Below the pieces are notes generated by a model, which saw only the letters and a list, made by a program, of their open reading frames with translations, had not been told where the DNA came from and did no database searches. A program made the position numbers and the translations under genes. Of a stretch of DNA of 61,019 nt, positions 7,040 through 14,299 are shown one piece after another. The DNA comes from Streptomyces corynorhini. GTDB lineage: Bacteria; Actinomycetota; Actinomycetes; Streptomycetales; Streptomycetaceae. Positions within the stretch are counted from its first letter, which is position 1; each line of letters opens with the position of its first letter. The DNA lies in NCBI RefSeq assembly GCF_003346515.1, contig NZ_QQNA01000029.1:1-61019 (forward strand), read 5' to 3'.

Positions 7040-8152
7040 CCCGGTCTTCGCGCCCGCGCCGCACAGCGGCACCACCGCGGGTCCGTCCGTCCAGCCGCTC
7101 ATGGCCGCCCAGCAGGCGACGCCCGTCGGCTCCACGAAGAGCCCGCGGGCGGCCAGGTCCCGCTGCGCGGCGCGCAGTTGGTTCTCGGTCACGGTCAGGA
7201 AGGTGCCGCCGGAGTCGCGGACCGCGCGCAGGATCTGGCGGGCGCGCGGCGGGCGCGGGATGGCGATGCCCTCCGCCAGCGTGGGCGCGGTCGCGGTCGC
7301 GGTCTCCCGCCGCGGCGGGAGGTCGTCGGCGCCCGCGTGGAAGGCCGTCGCCAGCGGGGAGACGGCCTCCGCCTGGACGGCGACCAGGGCGGGGCGCTCG
7401 CCGATGAGCCCGTTTCCGTACAGCTCGGCGACGGCGAGGGCGGCGCCGAGCAGCAGCGTGCCGTTGCCGACCGGTAGGGCGAGCGTCTCGGGGAGCCGGC
7501 CCCCGTACTCCTCCCACAGCTCGTAGACGTAGGTCTTCGTACCGTGCAGGAAGTACGGGTTGTGGACATGGCTCGCGTAGAAGGTGCCCGGTTCGTCCGC
7601 GGCGGCGCGGGCGGCCAGCGCGGTGGCCTCGCGGTCGCCCGCGACGCGCTCCAGGCGGGCGCCGTGGGCGCGGATCTGCTCGGTCTTCTTCGGGGAGGTG
7701 GCCTCCGGCACGTAGACGACGCAGGGCAGCCCGGCCCGCGCGCAGTACGCCGCGACGGCCGTCCCCGCGTTGCCGCTGCTGTCGGCGATCACCCTGCGTA
7801 CCCGCTCGGGCCCGAGGCGCCGCGCCAGCTCCACGAGCATGACGGCGCCCCGGTCCTTGAAGGAGAGCGTCGGCATGAGGAAGTCGAGCTTCGCGCTCAC
7901 GGAGGGCGTCAGCGCCACGAGCGGGGTGCGCCCCTCGCCGAGGCCCGCCGACGGGGGGCCGAGCGGCAGCGCCTCCGCGTAGCGCCACAGCGAGTCGACC
8001 CGGTGGGGCAGCGCGGCCAGCTGTACAGAACCGGCGTCGAAGTCGAGATCCCAGGGACCGCCGCAGCGGGGGCAGCACCAGGGGGCCGCGTCGACGGGTG
8101 CGCGGGCGCCGTCGGCCGGGCATCGATACGTCGTGGTCATGGGCGTCAGCAT
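7028..8152 (-). CDS. Threonine synthase-like PLP-dependent lyase
   Basis: A 374-residue fold-type II PLP enzyme. The N-terminal 30 residues hold a rubredoxin-like zinc ribbon (YRCPADG, then WCCPRCGG), as in archaeal/actinobacterial threonine synthases. The Schiff-base lysine is probably Lys99 in LSFKDRG, and the phosphate-binding Asn loop is SSGNAGTA. The Ser/Gly-rich C-terminal loop PLCGAGAKTG is also present. Related families are threonine synthase, cysteate synthase and diaminopropionate ammonia-lyase, so the reaction is uncertain. It is not linked to homoserine genes. No clear ribosome-binding site precedes ATG 8152 or the in-frame ATG 8140. It is divergent from the GntR gene at 8285 across a 132-bp gap with an inverted repeat, so that GntR protein may control it. 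Confidence 0.8.
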   Translation of the reverse strand: MLTPMTTTYRCPADGARAPVDAAPWCCPRCGGPWDLDFDAGSVQLAALPHRVDSLWRYAEALPLGPPSAGLGEGRTPLVALTPSVSAKLDFLMPTLSFKDRGAVMLVELARRLGPERVRRVIADSSGNAGTAVAAYCARAGLPCVVYVPEATSPKKTEQIRAHGARLERVAGDREATALAARAAADEPGTFYASHVHNPYFLHGTKTYVYELWEEYGGRLPETLALPVGNGTLLLGAALAVAELYGNGLIGERPALVAVQAEAVSPLATAFHAGADDLPPRRETATATAPTLAEGIAIPRPPRARQILRAVRDSGGTFLTVTENQLRAAQRDLAARGLFVEPTGVACWAAMSGWTDGPAVVPLCGAGAKTGLSA

Positions 8153-8166
8153 GGCAGCAGTTACAG

Positions 8167-8190
8167 CATGGGTGACTGTGTAAACCCATG
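8167..8190. promoter_or_regulatory. Inverted repeat, candidate GntR operator
   Basis: CATGGGT and ACCCATG form a perfect 7-bp inverted repeat with a 10-bp spacer. The site lies between the divergent PLP-enzyme gene (start 8152) and GntR gene (start 8285). An ATGATCAT palindrome adjoins it at 8188-8195. The regulatory role is inferred from position. Confidence 0.4.
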
Positions 8191-8284
8191 ATCATCACTT
8201 CGAGTGAAACCCTGGCCCACGCTTGCGGTGATGAACCCACGGTTGCCAGGCTGTTGCTGTCTGTCAAGCTGATGGGAGTGGCCC

Positions 8285-9037
8285 GTGGCCTTCGGTGAGC
8301 AGCCCGCCTATCTGCGCGTTGCGAGCGACCTTCGCGAGAAGATCGTCAATGGTGCCTTGCCGCCGCACGCCCGGCTGCCCTCGCAGGCCCGTATCCGCGA
8401 GGAGTACGGCGTCTCGGACACGGTCGCGCTGGAGGCGCGCAAGGTGCTGATGGCCGAGGGGCTCGTCGAGGGCCGCTCCGGCTCCGGCACCTACGTCCGT
8501 GAGCGCCCCGTGCCGCGCCGTATCGCCCGCTCCGGCTACCGGCCGCCGTCCGGCTCCAGCCCGTTCCGCCAGGAGCAGACGGAGGCGGGAGCGCGGGGCA
8601 CCTGGGAGTCGCGCAGCGAGCAGGAGGAGGCGAGCGCCGAGATCGCCGAGCGGCTCGGGATCGAGCCGGGGGAGCGCGTGATGCGCACGCGCTACGTCTT
8701 CCGGGACGGGGGCGAGCCCATGATGCTCTCCACCTCCTGGGAGCCCCTCACGGTCACCGGGCGCACCCCGGTGATGCTCCCCGAGGAGGGGCCCCTCGGC
8801 GGCTGCGGGGTGGTCGAGCGGATGGCGGCCATCGACATCGTCGTGGACAACGTCCTGGAGGAGGTCGGGGCGCGTCCGGGGCTGGCGGAGGAGCTGATGG
8901 CGCTGGGCGGCGTGCCCGGCCATGTGGTGATGGTCCTGGAGCGGACGTACTTCGCCTCCGGCCGGGCGGTGGAGACGGCGGACGTGGTGATCCCCGCCGA
9001 CCGGTACCGCATCGCGTACCACCTCTCCGTCAGGTGA
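8285..9037 (+). CDS. GntR-family regulator, HutC/UTRA subfamily
   Basis: A 250-residue regulator starting at GTG 8285, with GGGAG 6 bases upstream. The winged helix (residues 5-75) contains LREKIVNGALPPHARLPSQA and LVEGRSGSGTYV. The C-terminal UTRA effector domain begins near residue 95 and includes ERVMRTRYVFRDGGEPMMLS and ADVVIPADRYRIAYHL. HutC-type proteins bind sugars, histidine derivatives or other small molecules and dissociate from DNA. The divergent threonine-synthase-like gene is the obvious candidate target; the ligand is unknown. Confidence 0.88.
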   Translation: MAFGEQPAYLRVASDLREKIVNGALPPHARLPSQARIREEYGVSDTVALEARKVLMAEGLVEGRSGSGTYVRERPVPRRIARSGYRPPSGSSPFRQEQTEAGARGTWESRSEQEEASAEIAERLGIEPGERVMRTRYVFRDGGEPMMLSTSWEPLTVTGRTPVMLPEEGPLGGCGVVERMAAIDIVVDNVLEEVGARPGLAEELMALGGVPGHVVMVLERTYFASGRAVETADVVIPADRYRIAYHLSVR

Positions 9038-9366
9038 CGCACGGTCAGGTGACTCGTATCGGACGTTCTGGTCCGCCCATGTGATCCCGAGCCGGTCGTC
9101 GGCCGGGCGTGGGATGTCCGTTTTCGCGTCGCTCGTACGGACTTGGCGGGGCGTACGGGACGGCTGATCGCGGGGTGCGACGGTGCCGGGGGGCGTGAAC
9201 AGCGAGTTTCCGCCCCCCTCTTTTCGGCGCTTTGTTGGCCGGATGCGTACCTCTTCGTGAAAAGACATAACCGCTCCGTAAGGGTCAGGCGTACGCTCGG
9301 GCATATGCGTATTGCGGTTTCCTGGGGATCATCGGAGAGATGCGGGCCGGCGGCGGGAGAAGTGCG
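9038..9366. other. Intergenic region without a gene
   Basis: About 330 bp between the GntR gene and the SPOR-like gene. It contains the hairpin at 9188-9224 and, after it, a relatively AT-rich segment (9225-9290) that probably carries the promoter of the gene at 9367. No convincing coding frame was seen. Confidence 0.6.
9188..9224 (+). terminator. Stem-loop with T-rich tail
   Basis: GGGGGGCG (9188-9195) pairs with CGCCCCCC (9211-9218) across a 15-base loop, followed by TCTTTT. It is 150 bp after the GntR stop codon and could end that transcript. Confidence 0.5.
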
Positions 9367-9546
9367 ATGAACGAGAGCGGGACCGCGCTTCCCTGGCTGG
9401 TGATACGGCAGGACGACAATGGTGCGCGCTACCGCGTCGGGCGGTACGCGACACAGGACGAGGCACAGAAGATGGCCGACACGCTGCACGGGCGGGGTCA
9501 CCAGCAGCTCTACTCGGTGGAGCGGGCCGGTCCGTCCGTCCGGTAG
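9367..9546 (+). CDS. Small SPOR-like protein
   Basis: A 59-residue protein. The sequence WLVIRQDDNGARYRVGRYAT followed by DEAQKMADTL resembles half of a SPOR-type fold (a beta-hairpin then a helix). Similar short proteins are frequent in Streptomyces and have no known function. The ATG at 9367 has GGGAGAAG 4 bases upstream; an in-frame ATG at 9340 lacks a ribosome-binding site. It lacks a signal peptide or membrane segment, so a periplasmic peptidoglycan role is not supported. Confidence 0.75.
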   Translation: MNESGTALPWLVIRQDDNGARYRVGRYATQDEAQKMADTLHGRGHQQLYSVERAGPSVR

Positions 9547-9591
9547 GACCCGTCCGGCGGGGGCGCCCGCCGGACGGTTACGCTCCGGCGC

Positions 9592-9993
9592 ATGACTGAT
9601 CGGGTAGTGGTGGCGGGCGCGGTGTACGACCGGGGGCGGCTGCTGGCCGCCCGCCGGAGCGCGCCGCCCGAGCTGGCGGGGCGCTGGGAGCTGCCCGGCG
9701 GAAAGCTGGAGCCGGGCGAACGGCCCGAGCAGGCCCTCGTCCGCGAGCTGCGCGAGGAACTCGGCGTGGAGGCGCGGCCGGTGGAGCGGATCCCCGGCGA
9801 GTGGCCGCTGATGCCCGGCCTCGTGCTCCAGGTCTGGACGGTCCGGCTGCTCTCCGGCGAGCCCCGGCCGCTGGAGGACCACGACGAACTGCGCTGGCTC
9901 GGCCCCGAGGAGATCCACACGGTGGACTGGCTCGACCAGGACCGCCCGGCGGTCGCCGAGGCCGCCCGTCGGCTGCCCGCCCCGGGGCGGTAA
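9592..9993 (+). CDS. Nudix hydrolase, MutT-like
   Basis: A 133-residue single-domain Nudix protein. A complete Nudix box runs from GGKLEPGERPEQ to RELREELGV, matching the G-x5-E-x7-RE-U-x-EE-x-G-U pattern that binds the catalytic metal. The N-terminal VVVAGAVYDRGRLLAARRS and small size fit the MutT / CTP pyrophosphohydrolase group, which hydrolyses nucleoside triphosphates, often oxidised ones. The substrate cannot be read from the sequence. It starts 45 bp after the SPOR-like gene and may share its transcript. Confidence 0.88.
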   Translation: MTDRVVVAGAVYDRGRLLAARRSAPPELAGRWELPGGKLEPGERPEQALVRELREELGVEARPVERIPGEWPLMPGLVLQVWTVRLLSGEPRPLEDHDELRWLGPEEIHTVDWLDQDRPAVAEAARRLPAPGR

Positions 9994-10062
9994 TTGTCCC
10001 GGTTATCGGGTATGTGACCTTTACCGCCCCATACGGCGCGGGTCCCCCGTCGGTTCCGGGAT

Positions 10063-10521
10063 GTGGTCGGCTTGATCGACACGGAGAGCGGTGCGTGCGC
10101 CGAGTGGACCTTCCCCGCCGAGCCCGACGCCGTGCGCACCGCCCGCCATGTCGTGCGCGAGGCGCTGCGCGCCCGTAGCCTGCCCGTCGCGGTGGCGGAG
10201 ATGGCGGTCCTGCTGGTCAGCGAGTTGATGACCAACTCCCTGCGGTACGCGTCCGGGCCGATCGGAGTGCGGCTGACGATCGGCGGCGGGCCCGCCGCCG
10301 CACCGGCCGGTGCGGTCGAGCCGCCCGAGCCGCCCGAACCGCCCGCGCTGCTGGTCGAGGTCTCCGACCCGCTCGCCGACCTTCCCGTCGAACGCACCCC
10401 GGGACCCGACGACGAACGGGGCCGTGGGCTGCGCCTCGTGGCCTGTTCCGCACGTCGTTGGGGGACGCGACGTGGGAAGACAGGTAAGACCGTGTGGTTC
10501 GAGCTGCCCCTCTCTGGTTAG
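10063..10521 (+). CDS. Anti-sigma-type ATP-binding protein (HATPase_c_2)
   Basis: A 152-residue protein of the RsbW/SpoIIAB-like ATPase group. The N-box is seen in LLVSELMTNSLRYASG, the G2-like loop in ERGRGLRLVACSARRWG, and the final strand in GKTVWFELPLS. A Pro-rich linker (residues about 80-92, PPEPPEPP) interrupts the middle of the domain. Such proteins are serine kinases acting on anti-sigma antagonists, or stand-alone modulators; Streptomyces has dozens. It precedes a SpoIIE phosphatase carrying the same ATPase type, so the pair could form a partner-switching module. The start is GTG 10063 without a strong ribosome-binding site; TTG 10072 is an alternative. Confidence 0.78.
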   Translation: MVGLIDTESGACAEWTFPAEPDAVRTARHVVREALRARSLPVAVAEMAVLLVSELMTNSLRYASGPIGVRLTIGGGPAAAPAGAVEPPEPPEPPALLVEVSDPLADLPVERTPGPDDERGRGLRLVACSARRWGTRRGKTGKTVWFELPLSG

Positions 10522-10536
10522 AAGTGTGAAGGGACA

Positions 10537-10586
10537 ACGATCACGCCCGACTCGGCTCAAAAAGAGCGAGACTGTGCTGTGATCGT
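10537..10586. promoter_or_regulatory. Long inverted repeat upstream of SpoIIE phosphatase gene
   Basis: ACGATCAC (10537-10544) and GTGATCGT (10579-10586) are perfect 8-bp arms enclosing a smaller hairpin (GCTC-aaaaa-GAGC). The structure starts 15 bp after the stop of the ATPase gene and 82 bp before the phosphatase start. It may be a weak terminator or a regulator site. Confidence 0.3.
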
Positions 10587-10667
10587 GAACGGCGTGCCGG
10601 CCGGGGCCGTAGTGCTGAATACTGCGGGCAAGGCCGGTCCGGTGCGTGAGCTGGAGGGGACGGTCGC

Positions 10668-13226
10668 GTGAGCGAGATATCTGGGGCGGCGGGCGACGTC
10701 GTATGGCAGAGCAGTCCGCCCGGCTCGATCTATGACTACATCAAGGCCGCTTCGTTCTCGATCGGCCCCGATGGGCTGGTCGATCAGTGGAGCCAGCGGG
10801 CCGCCGAGCTGTTCGGCGTGGCCGCGCACGAGGTCAGGGGCAAGGACCCCGTTGAGGTGCTCATGCCTGCCGACCTGCGGTCGCGCGGGCGCCGCAAGGT
10901 GCGCGAGATCCTCGACGGCAAGGAGTGGACGGGGCTGCTCCCCTTCCGGGTGCCCGGCGAGAGCGGGGAGACCGGGCTCGCCGAGGTCTATGTGATGCCC
11001 AGCGAGACGGAGAGCGGCGAGCGGGCCGCGCTCTGCATCGTCGTGGACGTCCGCGCGCTGCGCCGGATCGAAACCGACCTGGCCTCTTCGCAGGCCATTT
11101 TCGGCCAATCTCCCTTCGGTTTCCTCCTGTTCGGCACCGACCTCAGAGTGCAGCGCGCCAACCAGCGCTTCGCCACCGTCTTCGGCGGCGGGGTCGGCGA
11201 CCACCGGGGCCGTACGGCCTACGACTACCTCTCCCCCTCCGAGGCCGACCGGCTCACCGCCGCGCTGCGCCGGGTCCTGGAGACGGGGGAGTCCGTCACC
11301 GACCTGCCGATCGTCGGCGTCAGGCCGGCCGACGACGAGCGCCGCAACTGGTCGCTGAACCTCTACCGCGTCCACAGCGGCTCCGGGAGCGTCCTCGGTA
11401 TCGCCGGGGTCGGCACCGATGTGACGCACCGGCACGCCGCCGCCCGGGAGGCCGCCAGCGCCCGGCGCAACCTCGCGCTCCTCAACGAGGCCAGCGCCCG
11501 GATCGGCAACTCGCTGGACCTGGAGACCACCGCCCGCGAACTGCTCGACGTCGCCGTGCCCGGCTTCTGCGACCTGGCCTCCGTCGACCTGTACCAGTCG
11601 CTGCTCACCGGCGAGGAGGCACCGCCGGGGCGCGGGGAGTCCTCCGGTGCCGGGTCGGGCGGCGGCAGCGCCCGGCTGCGCCGGGTCGGCTTCGCGAGCG
11701 CCGTCTCCGACGGGCCGCTGGCGGCCCCCGTCGGCAGCGGCGACGAGGGGTACGTGCCGCCGGACGTCGGCGCCGTCCACCGCTTCCCGTTCAGCTCGCT
11801 CAGCGCGAACGCCCTGCGCACCGGACAGGTGCAGACCATTCCGGGCGAGCCGGGCGGCCTGGTCCAGTCCGGCTTCGCGGTCCCGATGGTCGCGCACGAC
11901 ACCGTCATCGGGCTGGTCCAGTTCTCCCGTACGAAGGGCAGCGAGCCGTTCGGCGAGCGGGACCGGTTCCTGGCCGTGGAGCTGGCCGCGCGCGCCGCCG
12001 TCTGTATCGACAACGCCCGCCTCTACCGCCGGGAGCACGAGCGCGCGCTGATCCTCCAGCGCAGCCTGCTGCCGCCCGGCGACCCGGAGGCGGCGGGCCT
12101 CGACATCGCCTGCCGCTATCTGCCGGGCACCACGGCCACCGAGGTCGGCGGCGACTGGTTCGACGTCATCGAGCTGCCGGGCCACCGCACCGCGCTGGTC
12201 GTGGGCGACGTGATGGGGCGCGGTCTGCGCGCCGCGGTCGCCATGGGCGAACTCCGTACGGCCGTACGCACCCTGGCGCTGCTCGACCTGGAGCCCGCCG
12301 AGGTGCTCTCCGCGCTGGACGAGATCGCCCGCGGCCTCGGCACCCCCAGCGGGGCGCAGCAGGCGTCGCGCGTCGCCCACAAGTCGCGCGACGCGGACCT
12401 CTCCGAGGTCTACCTCGCCACCTGCGTGTACGCGGTCTACGACCCGGTCACCCGGCGTGCCACGTTCGCCAACGCCGGGCATCTGCCGCCCGCCGTGGTG
12501 GAACCCGGCGAGGACGCGCTGATGCTCGACGTACCGCCGGGGATGCCGCTCGGGGTCGGCGGGGAGCCCTTCGAGCAGGTCGAGGTGGACCTGGCGGAGG
12601 GGGCGCTCCTCGCGCTGTACACCGACGGTCTCGTCGAGTCCAGGGAGCAGCCGCTGGACGAGGGGCTGGGCGCGCTCAGGGCGGCCCTCGCCAACCAGGG
12701 CCGGCCCCTGGAGGACGTCTGCGACCACGTGCTGAACACGCTGGAGACCTCGCACGGCGAGGACGACATCGCCCTGCTGATGGCCCGTATCCAGGGACTG
12801 CCCGCCGAGGCGGTCGGTGACTGGCGGCTGCCGCGCGAACCGCGCTCGGTCGGCCGGGCCCGGGAGCTGTCCCGGACGCAATTGCTCGCCTGGGATCTCG
12901 AACCCCTGGTCGACACCGTCGAACTGCTCGTCAGCGAGCTGGTCACCAACGCCCTGCGCTACGGCGAGGGCGAGATCAGGCTGCGGCTGCTGCGCGACCG
13001 CACCCTGGTCTGCGAGGTGTGGGACGCGGGCCTGGTGCAGCCCAGGCGCCGCAGGGCGCGCGACACCGACGAGGGCGGCCGGGGGCTCCAGCTGGTCGGG
13101 CTGCTCAGCGCGGCGTGGGGCTCGCGGCGTACGCCGCGCGGCAAGACGGTCTGGTTCGAACTCGCCCTGCCCGACGGGCGGGCGGCGGCGGAGCCGACGG
13201 CGGAGCAGCTGCTGAGCATGTTCTGA
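10668..13226 (+). CDS. PAS-PAS-GAF-SpoIIE phosphatase with C-terminal HATPase domain
   Basis: An 852-residue cytosolic signalling protein starting at GTG 10668, with GGAGGGGA upstream. Order: PAS sensor at about residues 15-130 (FSIGPDGLVDQWSQRAAELF); second PAS at 140-255 (GFLLFGTDLRVQRANQRF); GAF at 265-455; SpoIIE/PP2C-like Ser/Thr phosphatase at 460-690, with metal-site motifs GGDWFDVIELPG, VVGDVMGRG, YTDGLVE and GEDDIALLM; anti-sigma-type ATPase at 700-835 (LVSELVTNALRYGEGE, GKTVWFEL). The combination places an anti-anti-sigma phosphatase and its opposing kinase-like domain in one chain under two sensory modules. All key motifs appear intact. The signal and partner proteins are unknown. 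Confidence 0.9.
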   Translation: MSEISGAAGDVVWQSSPPGSIYDYIKAASFSIGPDGLVDQWSQRAAELFGVAAHEVRGKDPVEVLMPADLRSRGRRKVREILDGKEWTGLLPFRVPGESGETGLAEVYVMPSETESGERAALCIVVDVRALRRIETDLASSQAIFGQSPFGFLLFGTDLRVQRANQRFATVFGGGVGDHRGRTAYDYLSPSEADRLTAALRRVLETGESVTDLPIVGVRPADDERRNWSLNLYRVHSGSGSVLGIAGVGTDVTHRHAAAREAASARRNLALLNEASARIGNSLDLETTARELLDVAVPGFCDLASVDLYQSLLTGEEAPPGRGESSGAGSGGGSARLRRVGFASAVSDGPLAAPVGSGDEGYVPPDVGAVHRFPFSSLSANALRTGQVQTIPGEPGGLVQSGFAVPMVAHDTVIGLVQFSRTKGSEPFGERDRFLAVELAARAAVCIDNARLYRREHERALILQRSLLPPGDPEAAGLDIACRYLPGTTATEVGGDWFDVIELPGHRTALVVGDVMGRGLRAAVAMGELRTAVRTLALLDLEPAEVLSALDEIARGLGTPSGAQQASRVAHKSRDADLSEVYLATCVYAVYDPVTRRATFANAGHLPPAVVEPGEDALMLDVPPGMPLGVGGEPFEQVEVDLAEGALLALYTDGLVESREQPLDEGLGALRAALANQGRPLEDVCDHVLNTLETSHGEDDIALLMARIQGLPAEAVGDWRLPREPRSVGRARELSRTQLLAWDLEPLVDTVELLVSELVTNALRYGEGEIRLRLLRDRTLVCEVWDAGLVQPRRRRARDTDEGGRGLQLVGLLSAAWGSRRTPRGKTVWFELALPDGRAAAEPTAEQLLSMF

Positions 13227-13256
13227 CGGCGCGGAGCCGGCCGGGCGGGCACGCTC

Positions 13257-13688
13257 TCACCGGGCCCGGCCGTCGCCCCGGCCCCCGCCCCGGCCGCCGC
13301 CCGGTGTCGTGCGGCGCGCCATCCGCCGCTTGCGCTTGGTGTACGTGTAGGCGGCGACGCCCGCGGCGCCGAGCACCACGGCGACGGGCAGTACGAGATT
13401 GGCCGCCGCGCCCTGGTCGGCCGGGCCCCTGTGCGGACCGCGTACGTCCCCCGCGGACAGCCGGACGCGGTCGCGCGCGTGCGGCCGGTCGAGTGCCCGG
13501 CCCGCCCCGGCCCGGTCGTCGCCGAGCGCACCCGCCTTGTCGGTGATCCGCCCCTGCTTGCCGAGCGTCACCGGCCCCTCGGCCCGCGCGCCCTCCGTAC
13601 CCGGTCCCGCCGGCCAGCACGCCAGGACCAGCAGCGCGAGCAGGGTCCGGCCGGCTATCCGGATCCGGGTGCCGCGCGCGGAAGTCAT
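13257..13688 (-). CDS. Small membrane-anchored exported protein with truncated TPM-like segment
   Basis: A 143-residue frame with a signal peptide (IAGRTLLALLVLACWPAG), then GPVTLGKQGRITDKAGALGD, which resembles the opening of a TPM (TLP18.3/Psb32/MOLO-1) domain. Only about 50 residues of that domain follow before a C-terminal membrane helix (LVLPVAVVLGAAGVAAYTY) and a basic tail. TPM domains are normally about 120 residues, so this looks like an internally shortened copy. It is divergent from the marR gene at 13817. It could be a small real membrane protein or a decaying one. ATG 13688 is preferred because a signal peptide follows directly, although no good ribosome-binding site is seen. Confidence 0.5.
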   Translation of the reverse strand: MTSARGTRIRIAGRTLLALLVLACWPAGPGTEGARAEGPVTLGKQGRITDKAGALGDDRAGAGRALDRPHARDRVRLSAGDVRGPHRGPADQGAAANLVLPVAVVLGAAGVAAYTYTKRKRRMARRTTPGGGRGGGRGDGRAR

Positions 13689-13769
13689 CACAATCGGGAG
13701 ATTATGTCCCGATAAGGGGGTGCGCGACCGGACCGTACGGCGGGTACGGGGGTCTTCCGGACGGGAGAA

Positions 13770-13797
13770 GACAGGCAACCTTGCAAGGTTGCCTGTC
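13770..13797. promoter_or_regulatory. 28-bp perfect palindrome, likely MarR operator
   Basis: Each half is GACAGGCAACCTTG followed by its exact reverse complement, with no spacer. It ends 19 bp before the marR ATG, where a repressor would block transcription of the marR-MFS pair. The length and spacer-free symmetry fit a MarR dimer site. Confidence 0.75.
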
Positions 13798-13816
13798 CAT
13801 CTTCTACGGTGACCGG

Positions 13817-14299
13817 ATGACCGAACAGCCCGTGGGCCCGGCGGAGGCGCCCACCGCCGAGCGCCTCGCCGACGACGTCACCGCCGTGGTCGGCAGACTG
13901 GCACGGCGCATGCGGGTGGCCGCGGGCCACGACAGCCGCCTCACGCCCACCCAGCGCACCGTTCTGGCGCGACTGGAGGCGGAGGGCCCCGCCACGACGG
14001 CGGCCCTGGCCCGCGCCGAGTACGTACGCCCGCAGTCCATGCGGCTGACCCTGGGCGCCCTGGAGGAACAGGGCATGATCGAGCGGACGCCCGACCCCGA
14101 CGACGGCCGGCAGTCCGTCGTGTCGGCCTCCCGCACCGGCCTGACCACGCTCGCCGAACTGCGCGCCGCCAAGCGGGGCTGGCTGACCGAGGTCATGGCC
14201 CGCGAGCTGGACGCCCCGGAGCGCCGTGTGCTGGCCGAGGCCATGGTGCTGCTGGAGCGGCTGGTCGAAGGGGGTGACTCGGACGGAGGCCGGCGATAG
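13817..14299 (+). CDS. MarR-family transcriptional regulator
   Basis: A 160-residue winged-helix regulator. LTPTQRTVLARLEAEGPATT, ARAEYVRPQSMRLTLGALE and MIERTPDPDDGRQSVVSAS form the MarR DNA-binding lobe with its wing (DPDDGRQ), and the flanking helices form the dimer interface. MarR proteins usually repress an adjacent exporter until a phenolic or drug-like ligand binds. The next gene, an MFS transporter, overlaps this one by 26 bp. The palindrome at 13770-13797 sits just upstream. An in-frame ATG at 13781 lies inside the palindrome and is unlikely. Confidence 0.9.
   Translation: MTEQPVGPAEAPTAERLADDVTAVVGRLARRMRVAAGHDSRLTPTQRTVLARLEAEGPATTAALARAEYVRPQSMRLTLGALEEQGMIERTPDPDDGRQSVVSASRTGLTTLAELRAAKRGWLTEVMARELDAPERRVLAEAMVLLERLVEGGDSDGGRR

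Noticed and set aside
10557..12881. A 774-codon frame antisense to the SpoIIE phosphatase gene
   Set aside because: It mirrors the codon bias of the sense gene and has no recognisable domain; the sense frame has complete phosphatase motifs.
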